Source: Alphaproteobacteria bacterium (GTDB lineage Bacteria > Pseudomonadota > Alphaproteobacteria > UBA8366). Taken from it: a stretch of DNA of 5,176 bases. Where the stretch lies: assembly GCA_018665505.1 (NCBI GenBank), contig JABJCS010000750.1, forward strand, positions 1 to 5,176, read 5' to 3'. Made by a program: the position numbers and the translations under genes. Position 1 is the stretch's first letter, and the number at the start of each line of letters is the position of its first letter. Below, one piece after another: positions 1 to 5,176 of the stretch. The notes under the pieces are model-generated. The model was not told the DNA's origin. It worked only from the letters and a program-made list of their open reading frames with translations, and searched no databases.

Positions 1-963
1 CCCTTGTCGCTCGGTGATTCCCATCGTGGCTTTCGAGTTCTGGGAACGACGGTCGACTATTTTACCCACTACCGTTATGCCCGGAAACGGTCCTTGAGTT
101 TCAGGGCGGGCAGACAGTTTGAGGATATATTTGATGCGGTGCTCGGCGCCGATGTTGCGGAGACTCTCGGCTATCAGATCGGCGACCCGATTGTCGTCAA
201 TCACGGGATCGGCGCGGTCGGTTTCGCCCCGCACAAGGACAAGCCATTTCGTGTAGCGGGCATCCTCGCCCGTACCGGCACACCGGTCGACCGGACTGTA
301 CATGTCAGCCTTCAAGGGATCGAGGCGATCCACGTCGATTGGCGGGATGGTCGCAAGGTGCGCGGCCTTAAAATTACAGCAGATGACGTCCGGAAGATGA
401 ACTTGGAACCGAAAGCCGTTACTGCGGTCCTCGTCGGTCTGAACACGCGTCTCGCCGCTTTCGCGGTGCAGCGGCGGATTAACGAATATCGCGGTGAACC
501 GTTGCTCGCGATCCTACCGGGCGTCACCCTGCAGGAACTTTGGACTTTGGTTGGTACGGCCGAAACCGGACTTGCGGCCGTGTCCTTGCTAGTCGTCATC
601 GCGAGCCTGCTCGGCATGCTGACGATGCTATTGGCAGGATTGAGCGAGCGCCGACGAGAGATGGCGATCCTGCGCGCCGTCGGCGCCCGGCCTCGGCACG
701 TTATGGGACTGTTAGTCGCGGAGTCGACACTGCTCGTCTGCGTCGGCACGATCTGCGGTCTAGCGCTTTTCTACCTCGGACTGGTCGTGACACAGCCCGT
801 GATCGAGACCCGTTTCGGTTTGCATGTCGCACTCGCATGGCCGACCGCACGGGATGGCGCAATTCTCGCCTTCGTCATTGCAGCCGGTATTGCGGCCGGT
901 CTGATCCCTGCCTACCGAGCCTATAAACGAACGCTCACAGACGGGCTAACCGTCCGCAGCTGA
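1..963 (+). CDS. FtsX/MacB-type ABC transporter permease, C-terminal part (5' end outside window)
   Basis: Inner-membrane permease subunit of an ABC system of the FtsX/MacB/LolC superfamily, which usually couples ATP hydrolysis to mechanical work on periplasmic or envelope substrates. The frame is open from base 1. A TTG at position 4 is probably an internal codon, not the start, because the usual first membrane helix is absent. Counting from that TTG, residues 1-180 look like the MacB periplasmic core domain (the stretch beginning GFRVLGTT, then VLGADVAETLGYQIGD). Three hydrophobic helices follow at about 188-213, 236-263 and 284-304. Between the first two lies the cytoplasmic segment SERRREMAILRAVGARPRHV, the conserved FtsX coupling segment that contacts the ATPase. 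The topology and C-terminus (IPAYRAYKRTLTDGL) are complete. The ATPase partner is not in view and is probably upstream. From memory the periplasmic part resembles permeases of zinc-associated Zrg-type loci, but this is a weak recollection and the substrate is unknown. Confidence 0.88.
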   Translation, partial: PLSLGDSHRGFRVLGTTVDYFTHYRYARKRSLSFRAGRQFEDIFDAVLGADVAETLGYQIGDPIVVNHGIGAVGFAPHKDKPFRVAGILARTGTPVDRTVHVSLQGIEAIHVDWRDGRKVRGLKITADDVRKMNLEPKAVTAVLVGLNTRLAAFAVQRRINEYRGEPLLAILPGVTLQELWTLVGTAETGLAAVSLLVVIASLLGMLTMLLAGLSERRREMAILRAVGARPRHVMGLLVAESTLLVCVGTICGLALFYLGLVVTQPVIETRFGLHVALAWPTARDGAILAFVIAAGIAAGLIPAYRAYKRTLTDGLTVRS

Positions 964-970
964 AACGTTT

Positions 971-2152
971 TTAGACGATTCCCGCCGCCTTCAACCGTTC
1001 GTACTCTTCGCTTGAAACCCCGCAGAACTCCGATAGCACCTCCGCACTGTGCTCACTCAACTCGGGCGGGCGGGTGATATCGGTTGGTGAGTCGGACATC
1101 TTGATCGGGCAGCCGACGGTCTTGAACGTGCCGTATTTCGGATAATCCAATTCGAGAATCATATCCCGTGCAATCAAATGAGGATCCTCGAGAACCTCCG
1201 CCGTGTCCTGAGTTGCACCGCAAGGGACTCCCGCGTCGCCGAGGATTTTCATCACTTCATACTTATCGTGTTGCATGCTCCAGCTCTCGATGGCGGAATC
1301 GACTTCCTCGCGGTGTTCCCAACGCCCCGCTGGAGTCGCGTATTTCTCGCCACCCAGTTTTTCGGTCAAACCCGTGACCCGCAACATGTCATCCCACATC
1401 TGCTGCTGCGCCAACACATAGACATAGTCGTTTGGCCCGCCCGGTGCGCACCGATACGCCGTGCCCGGTACATTCTTGCCCAATTGATTGCCGGTGCGCG
1501 GCATAGCGGAGCCGCGACGCTGATGATCGCGCAGGCTGACGCGCATGATATTGAGCACCGATTCCTGCATGGAAACTTCAACTTCCTGCCCCTTGCCGGT
1601 GGCATTGCGCTGATTCAACGCCGCCAGAATGCCGATAACCATATGCATGCCGGTACCGGAATCACCGATGGCGGGCCAGTGATATGTGGGCGGCCCGTCG
1701 GGCTGACCCGTCACGCTCATCGCGCCCGCCATGGCCTGCGCCACGGGTTCAAAGCTTTTGAAATCGCTATACGGTCCAGAAGTACCAAATCCCTTGATCG
1801 TCGCATAGATCAGGCGGGGATTTATCTTTTGCAAAGCCTCGAAGTCGAATCCCATTCGCGCTACCGCGCCCGGTGCAAAATTCTCCAAGAAGACATCTGA
1901 CTTAGCCAAGAGCTTGCGGAACAAATCCTTGCCCTCATCGCTCTTGAGGTTGAGCGTCAGGCTGCGTTTGTTGGCGTTGAACGACAGAAAGAACAATTCG
2001 TCATTGTTTTGCGACCGCGCTACATCGCCCTTGCCCGGTGTCTCCAACTTGATGACATCCGCGCCCAGCCACGCCAGTATCTGCGCGCAAGCCGGTCCGG
2101 CCTGATTGTGGGTCATATCGATCACGCGTATCCCGTCTAGCGCCTTGGTCAT
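971..2152 (-). CDS. Class III CoA-transferase (CaiB/BaiF), formyl-CoA/oxalate CoA-transferase-like
   Basis: Cytosolic enzyme of 393 residues that moves coenzyme A between carboxylic acids through aspartyl-CoA anhydride intermediates. The family signature is complete: an N-terminal Rossmann-like segment (MTKALDGIRVIDMTHNQAGP, then LGADVIKLE), NANKRSLTLNLK near 59-70, ENFAPGAVARMGF at 90-102, the catalytic aspartate in IGDSGTGMHM (Asp164, equivalent to Asp169 of Oxalobacter Frc), and a C-terminal PCGATQDTAEVLEDP and TVGCPIKMSD. Many stretches match formyl-CoA transferase better than generic CaiB (MTKALDG, DGPPT, GMHMVIGILAAL, LRDHQR, YVYVLAQQQMW). It is about 35 residues shorter than Oxalobacter Frc, mainly because the glycine-loop region between residues 212 and 243 is reduced. 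The Frc residues I recall as Arg38, Trp48 and Tyr139 appear as Thr38, absent and Phe134. The real donor and acceptor are therefore uncertain. The start is fixed by an excellent AGGAGG six bases upstream. It converges with the permease and diverges from the flavin reductase gene. No oxalyl-CoA decarboxylase is in view. Confidence 0.93.
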   Translation of the reverse strand: MTKALDGIRVIDMTHNQAGPACAQILAWLGADVIKLETPGKGDVARSQNNDELFFLSFNANKRSLTLNLKSDEGKDLFRKLLAKSDVFLENFAPGAVARMGFDFEALQKINPRLIYATIKGFGTSGPYSDFKSFEPVAQAMAGAMSVTGQPDGPPTYHWPAIGDSGTGMHMVIGILAALNQRNATGKGQEVEVSMQESVLNIMRVSLRDHQRRGSAMPRTGNQLGKNVPGTAYRCAPGGPNDYVYVLAQQQMWDDMLRVTGLTEKLGGEKYATPAGRWEHREEVDSAIESWSMQHDKYEVMKILGDAGVPCGATQDTAEVLEDPHLIARDMILELDYPKYGTFKTVGCPIKMSDSPTDITRPPELSEHSAEVLSEFCGVSSEEYERLKAAGIV

Positions 2153-2158
2153 GGCCGT

Positions 2159-2164
2159 CCTCCT
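2159..2164 (-). promoter_or_regulatory. Ribosome binding site of the CoA-transferase
   Basis: On the minus strand this reads AGGAGG, a perfect Shine-Dalgarno core, with six bases before the ATG at 2152-2150. It supports that ATG as the true start and suggests strong translation. Confidence 0.85.
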
Positions 2165-2247
2165 GTCCTGATCACATCATTCATCGTTTGAGGACTAAGA
2201 TAGGTCGCACATCGCATGGCGACACATGGAGGCACACGTCAGTAATG

Positions 2248-2265
2248 GAATGTGGCCAAACATTC
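2248..2265. promoter_or_regulatory. Operator-like palindrome GAATGT-N6-ACATTC
   Basis: Two perfect 6-base inverted arms, GAATGT (2248-2253) and ACATTC (2260-2265), flank a 6-base spacer GGCCAA. The dyad ends 46 bases before the flavin reductase start. It would overlap the minus-35 zone if the CATACT at 2275-2280 is a real minus-10. A second inverted pair, ACACGT (2234-2239) and ACGTGT (2269-2274), encloses it, although the two dyad centres differ by about 2.5 bases. The shape fits a dimeric transcription factor site. No regulator gene is in the window, so the binding protein is unknown, and a 6-base dyad can arise by chance. Confidence 0.35.
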
Positions 2266-2274
2266 TCCACGTGT

Positions 2275-2280
2275 CATACT
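2275..2280 (+). promoter_or_regulatory. Possible minus-10 element for the flavin reductase operon
   Basis: CATACT matches five of six positions of the TATAAT-like form TATACT. The corresponding minus-35 position (about 2252-2257) has no TTGACA-like sequence and lies within the palindrome. If used, transcription would begin near 2287 and leave a leader of about 25 bases. This is weak evidence only. Confidence 0.2.
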
Positions 2281-2300
2281 CGCGACGTCTTTCAGCAATC

Positions 2301-2305
2301 GAGGA
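2301..2305 (+). promoter_or_regulatory. Ribosome binding site deciding the flavin reductase start
   Basis: GAGGA lies six bases before the ATG at 2312. An in-frame GTG at 2252 would add 20 residues, but it has no Shine-Dalgarno sequence, falls inside the palindrome, and would add a tail unlike the family. The ATG at 2312 is therefore preferred. Confidence 0.75.
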
Positions 2306-2311
2306 AAATCG

Positions 2312-2971
2312 ATGTTTTTCGATCCCGCCGAAGTCGGCATGAAGCCGGCCCCGTTCAAACATACCGTCTACAACGCACTCGTCGTACCCCGGCCCATCGG
2401 TTGGATTTCGACAATCGATGACGAAGGAAGCGTTAATCTAGCACCCTTCAGTTTCTTCAATTCGCTCTCCGCCGATCCGCCTTGTGTGATGTTCTGCCCG
2501 AACGGCCGCAAGCCCGGTACCGAGGAGATCAAGGACACCTTAGCCAACGTCGAATCGACTAAGGAATTCGTCTACAGCATGTGCACCTATGAACTGCGGG
2601 AACCGATGGTGGCCTCTGCCGTTCACGAGCCCGCGGGCATTGATGAGATGGCGAAGGCGGGCTTGGAGGCCGCCCCATGCGAAAAGGTAAAGCCGCCCCG
2701 CGTGAAGGCCTCGCCCATCGCGCTGGAATGTACCTATCTGCAGACTGTCCACTTGCCTAATGCGCGTGACGGTAGCCGCCAAAATGTCATCATCGGCCAA
2801 GTGGTGGGCATCCATATCGATGAGAGTGTAATTACCGACGGCATCGTGGACATCCGCAAGTGCGAGCCCCTGGCGCGTCTCGGATACCTTCAATACGCAC
2901 GGATCACACCCGACAACGTATTCGACTTGAGCCCGCCCGGTGGCGATCACCGCTACGAGAAGAAATCCTAG
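2312..2971 (+). CDS. Flavin reductase-like FMN-binding protein (split-barrel, RutF/DIM6/NTAB family)
   Basis: Predicted cytosolic FMN-binding split-barrel protein of 219 residues, typical for the roughly 200-residue branch of this family. Members reduce flavin with NAD(P)H to feed a partner monooxygenase, or use bound FMN for other redox work. Visible motifs are RPIGWIST at 27-34, NLAPFSFFN at 42-50 followed by the conserved Pro-Pro at 56-57 (the flavin phosphate and isoalloxazine-binding region), GQVVGIHID at 162-170, and PLARLGYLQY at 186-195, which is characteristic of the longer subfamily. No signal peptide or membrane segment is seen. The start at 2312 is chosen for its GAGGA ribosome site. 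The cysteine synthase-like gene begins 27 bases after its stop, so the two are probably cotranscribed. The electron acceptor is unknown. The nearby monooxygenase-like gene is on the other strand and belongs to a class that normally carries its own NADPH site, so partnership is not implied. Confidence 0.9.
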   Translation: MFFDPAEVGMKPAPFKHTVYNALVVPRPIGWISTIDDEGSVNLAPFSFFNSLSADPPCVMFCPNGRKPGTEEIKDTLANVESTKEFVYSMCTYELREPMVASAVHEPAGIDEMAKAGLEAAPCEKVKPPRVKASPIALECTYLQTVHLPNARDGSRQNVIIGQVVGIHIDESVITDGIVDIRKCEPLARLGYLQYARITPDNVFDLSPPGGDHRYEKKS

Positions 2972-2984
2972 CGTCGATATCGAC

Positions 2985-2989
2985 AGGAG
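2985..2989 (+). promoter_or_regulatory. Ribosome binding site of the cysteine synthase-like gene
   Basis: AGGAG is nine bases upstream of the ATG at 2999, within the 27-base gap after the flavin reductase stop. There is no room for a terminator and no evident promoter, which supports translation from a shared transcript. Confidence 0.75.
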
Positions 2990-2998
2990 CCTTACACC

Positions 2999-3994
2999 AT
3001 GAAGAATCCGTTCGAGAAAAGTAGCCTGAAACTGGACCCGCCGGGGCGCGGCCGCGTCTACAACAATATCATGGAAACCTTCGGCAACACGCCTTTGGTC
3101 CGGCTTGACCGTCTCGCCAAGGAGTGGGGAGCCAAGGCCGAGGTGTTGGTAAAATTGGAATTCTTCAATCCACTCGCCAGCGTCAAGGACCGCATCGGCG
3201 TCTCGATGATCGAAGCCTTGGAATGCGACGGATTGATCGGCCCCGGCTCTACCATTGTCGAGCCGACATCCGGAAATACGGGTATCGCACTGGCATTCGT
3301 CTGCGCGGCCAAAGGATACCGTTGCATCCTGACCATGCCGGATAGCTTCTCTATCGAACGGCGCAAGATGCTGGTTTATCTTGGGGCGGAGCTGCACCTG
3401 ACGCCGCGGGCGAAAGGCATCAAGGCGGCCATCGAAAAGGCGCAAGAATTGGTCGACAGTATCGACGGCGCGATCATGCCAATGCAATTCAGCAACGAAT
3501 CAAATCCGGCCGTTCACTATGCGACGACAGGACCGGAAATTTGGCGCGACACGGACGGCGGGGTCGATGTCTTCGTCTCCGGCGTCGGCACCGGTGGCAC
3601 CGCGACCGGAGTCGGCAAGTTCCTAAAAGAGCAAAAGGCATCGGTGCAGCTGGTCGTGGTGGAGCCGGAATCCAGTCAGGTCATTTCCGGGGGCGACCAC
3701 AGTCCGCATATGATCCAAGGTATCGGTGCGGGATTCATCCCGGATAACTTGGAGGCCGGTTTGATTGACGAGCTGATCCCGATTACCAACGACGAAGCCA
3801 TGGAGACCGCACGGCAATTGGCGTTGTTGGAAGCCATACCCGGCGGCATATCATCCGGCGCGATGGCCTGCGCGGCCTTGAAATTGGCGGCGCGGGACGA
3901 CATGGCCGGCAAGACCATTGTCACGATCCTTCCGTCCTTCGCGGAGCGCTACCAAACAACCCCACTGTTCGACGGGCTGGATGTTCCGGAATAA
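2999..3994 (+). CDS. Cysteine synthase-like PLP-dependent enzyme (O-acetylserine sulfhydrylase family)
   Basis: Fold-type II PLP enzyme of 331 residues. The family joins O-acetylserine and sulfide to give cysteine and acetate in the cytosol. The motifs are intact and in order: FGNTPLVRL at 28-36, the PLP Schiff-base lysine Lys63 in NPLASVKDR, the substrate loop TSGNTG at 90-95, SIERRKML at 118-125, the phosphate-binding GTGGT at 197-201, SGGDHSPHMIQGIGAGFIPDNL at about 230-251 in CysK style (only short parts quoted as diagnostic: IQGIGAGFIP), and GISSG at 283-287. The C-terminal motif reads PSFAERYQTTPLF, where most relatives have a glycine in place of the alanine before ERY. The N-terminus has about 20 extra residues before the conserved core. 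There is no CBS regulatory domain, so cystathionine beta-synthase with CBS domains is excluded. Cotranscription with a flavin reductase is unusual for a housekeeping cysK, so a specialised or secondary paralogue using another sulfur or nucleophile donor is possible. Its stop abuts the next gene's stop. Confidence 0.92.
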   Translation: MKNPFEKSSLKLDPPGRGRVYNNIMETFGNTPLVRLDRLAKEWGAKAEVLVKLEFFNPLASVKDRIGVSMIEALECDGLIGPGSTIVEPTSGNTGIALAFVCAAKGYRCILTMPDSFSIERRKMLVYLGAELHLTPRAKGIKAAIEKAQELVDSIDGAIMPMQFSNESNPAVHYATTGPEIWRDTDGGVDVFVSGVGTGGTATGVGKFLKEQKASVQLVVVEPESSQVISGGDHSPHMIQGIGAGFIPDNLEAGLIDELIPITNDEAMETARQLALLEAIPGGISSGAMACAALKLAARDDMAGKTIVTILPSFAERYQTTPLFDGLDVPE

Positions 3995-5176
3995 TCAATC
4001 GTCGTCGCGCAGCGTCACCTGACTTTCGCTATAAGCCTGCAACCCGTCCCAATGGTGTTTAAGTTCGGCGGCAAATAAGCCCCGCGTGACACCCGCGGCG
4101 AGCTTGGGCACTGCGACATACATGGCGTTGATCGAGGCGCCACTCATGCCAAAGCTCATCCAAGCACCGATTCCGAAACAGTGGATGTCCTTCAGGAAAG
4201 GGGCAGCCCCCGGCTCTTTTTCGAGAAATGCATAGTCGGGCCCCAGATAAGGATAGCGACCGAGCCGCTCTTCGCGCTCTTCGCGCTCTTCTTCGGGCGC
4301 GTCGTAGCGGTCCGCCCAGGTCGCAATATGGTCGGCGAAGGGGGCAAGTTCAGGGCGCAACGCGCAGTCCATATCGACACCGGTACCGCAAATCAAATAG
4401 TCCGCGGCGAAGCTGCCCTTTGGTGTCCGGATGACGGCCCGACCGTCTTCAACCGTCGCGTCGAGCCACGGTTCCCCCGTGCGGATTCTGAAATGCGGAT
4501 ACGCCGTGCAGCGGTTATAGGCATCTTGCGGAAACCCCTCGCGCAATCCCAAAACGTGCTGCATGAAGCGCCACCGCCATGCATCGTCCATATCGCTAAG
4601 GTGGCGCAAGAATCCGTGGAAGGTCACGTAGCGCAAGGGTTGGATCGTTTGTAGGTTAGCGCGCCTGCAAAAGAGATGAACCGGATTGGCCCCAGCGTCG
4701 AGCGCTTCTGCCGCGTTGTCGAATGCTGACGCGCCGGCCCCCAACACCGCCACCGTCTTTCCCGTGAGCGAAGAGAAATCGATATCGTCGGCAGCATGCG
4801 CCCGTAGATGCTTTGGCAGAGCTTCGACACAGTCCGGCATCCACCACCGGCCCGTCCCATCCTGTCCTGTCGCCAGGACGATCTTGCGCGCATGGATATA
4901 CGAGCGCTCGCCCGCCGCTGTTTCAATCTCCGCTCGAAGGCACCCTTCGACCCGATGGATCGCCGTCAGCGCGGTCTCGTTTCTCACGTCAATCTCCAAC
5001 ACCTTACGCAACCACAGCAGATAGTCGTTCCAGTGACCCGTTGGGATGAGATCGAGTTCCGCCCAGGCTTGTTCCCCGAAGGAGGCCTCGTGCCAAGATT
5101 GATACGTGAGCGATGGGACGCCGAGATCGGGGCCGGGATAATCCTTGGGCGAGCGCAATGTCCGCATCCGCGCGAA
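3995..5176 (-). CDS. Flavin-containing monooxygenase-like FAD/NAD(P)-dependent oxidoreductase, N-terminus outside window
   Basis: The minus-strand frame stays open to the window edge (Phe-Ala-Arg before the Met at 5167), so this is a 5'-partial gene. That Met is internal: the first Rossmann GxGxxG FAD site, expected roughly 80-100 residues upstream, is missing from view. Counted from that Met, the visible part has LRSPKDYPGPDLGVPSLTY near 4-22, typical of CzcO-like flavoproteins; an ATG-type FAD motif VLATGQDG at 97-104; the second nucleotide-binding motif VLGAGASAFDNAAEAL at 141-156, expected to bind NAD(P)H; and CGTGVDMD at 260-267 near the second FAD contact. Such enzymes insert oxygen into heteroatom or ketone substrates using NAD(P)H and bound FAD, though some members are plain oxidoreductases. 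The Baeyer-Villiger fingerprint FxGxxxHxxxW is not evident. Residues 292-301 are an acidic-basic EER repeat. It converges on the cysteine synthase-like gene with no intergenic base. The substrate cannot be told. Confidence 0.87.
   Translation of the reverse strand, partial: FARMRTLRSPKDYPGPDLGVPSLTYQSWHEASFGEQAWAELDLIPTGHWNDYLLWLRKVLEIDVRNETALTAIHRVEGCLRAEIETAAGERSYIHARKIVLATGQDGTGRWWMPDCVEALPKHLRAHAADDIDFSSLTGKTVAVLGAGASAFDNAAEALDAGANPVHLFCRRANLQTIQPLRYVTFHGFLRHLSDMDDAWRWRFMQHVLGLREGFPQDAYNRCTAYPHFRIRTGEPWLDATVEDGRAVIRTPKGSFAADYLICGTGVDMDCALRPELAPFADHIATWADRYDAPEEEREEREERLGRYPYLGPDYAFLEKEPGAAPFLKDIHCFGIGAWMSFGMSGASINAMYVAVPKLAAGVTRGLFAAELKHHWDGLQAYSESQVTLRDDD
4266..4292. repeat. Short tandem repeat, 9-bp unit CGCTCTTCG, about 2.9 copies
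   Basis: Two perfect copies at 4266-4274 and 4275-4283 are followed by a third with one mismatch at 4284-4292. The unit is in frame and encodes repeated Glu-Glu-Arg in the monooxygenase-like protein (residues about 292-301). Because the unit is three codons, slippage would add or remove residues without breaking the frame. Confidence 0.8.

Larger units (their letters stand above)
2153..2311. promoter_or_regulatory. Divergent intergenic region between CoA-transferase and flavin reductase genes
   Basis: This 159-base gap is the only substantial non-coding stretch in the window and must hold the start signals for both divergent genes unless they lie inside coding sequence. No consensus sigma-70 promoter stands out. 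A weak plus-strand minus-10 candidate is CATACT at 2275-2280. A weak minus-strand candidate is TATCTT, the complement of 2197-2202, with a poor minus-35 match (GTGTCG) seventeen bases upstream. The dyad at 2248-2265 and a second pair of inverted arms at 2234-2239 and 2269-2274 sit in the half nearer the flavin reductase gene. Weak promoters beside dyads fit activator- or repressor-controlled transcription, which is an inference. Confidence 0.5.

Noticed and set aside
963..972. AAACGTTT plus T-run after the permease stop as a terminator
   Set aside because: The palindrome is only eight bases with no loop, AT-rich and too short to form a stable hairpin, so it cannot be called an intrinsic terminator.
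1178..1900. Plus-strand open frame of 240 codons opposite the CoA-transferase
   Set aside because: The translation has low-complexity, His- and Arg-rich composition with no domain. It is fully antisense to a well-supported gene.
2252..2311. GTG-initiated 20-residue N-terminal extension of the flavin reductase
   Set aside because: There is no ribosome site before the GTG and the added residues do not match the family. The ATG at 2312 has a well-placed GAGGA.
2540..3487. Long minus-strand open frame of 315 codons across the flavin reductase and cysteine synthase-like genes
   Set aside because: It lies antisense to two genes with full family motifs. Its translation has no recognisable domain and spans an operon junction. 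It is a high-GC shadow frame.
2312..5176. Two-component monooxygenase made of the flavin reductase and the flavin-containing monooxygenase-like protein
   Set aside because: The oxidoreductase carries its own second nucleotide-binding motif (GAGASA), as single-component enzymes do, and it is on the opposite strand. Nothing in the sequence supports partnership.
1..5176. Mobile element, CRISPR array, defence or toxin-antitoxin system
   Set aside because: No transposase, integrase, terminal repeats, regularly spaced repeats or defence-type domains were found. All coding space is taken by metabolic and transport genes.

Overview
This 5.2-kb window is dense protein-coding DNA with a moderately high GC content (roughly 58-60% by eye). 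The clear Shine-Dalgarno sequences and gene families suggest a Gram-negative proteobacterium, most likely an alphaproteobacterium. That placement is inferred from style and gene content, because there is no rRNA or other phylogenetic marker here. No RNA gene, CRISPR array, insertion sequence, phage gene or integrase is visible.

Layout, left to right: (1) the 3' part of an FtsX/MacB-type ABC transporter permease on the plus strand, cut by the left edge; (2) a complete class III (CaiB/BaiF) CoA-transferase of the formyl-CoA/oxalate transferase type on the minus strand, convergent with the permease and 7 nt from it; (3) a 159-nt divergent intergenic region with an operator-like palindrome; (4) a flavin reductase-like FMN-binding protein and, 27 nt downstream, a cysteine synthase-like PLP enzyme, both plus strand and very probably one transcript; (5) a flavin-containing monooxygenase-like oxidoreductase on the minus strand, whose stop codon directly abuts the cysteine synthase stop and whose N-terminus lies beyond the right edge.

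How the genes may work together: the only functional coupling the sequence itself supports is the flavin reductase/cysteine synthase pair. The CoA-transferase shares the intergenic region with that pair and could be co-regulated. A joint role in sulfur or carboxylate catabolism is possible but speculative. The permease and the monooxygenase look like independent neighbours. All five proteins belong to known families, and I see no convincing sign of a wholly new system. The points most worth a second look are the CoA-transferase, which looks like Frc but lacks several residues of the Frc active site, the divergent-region palindrome, and the unusual enzyme pair.
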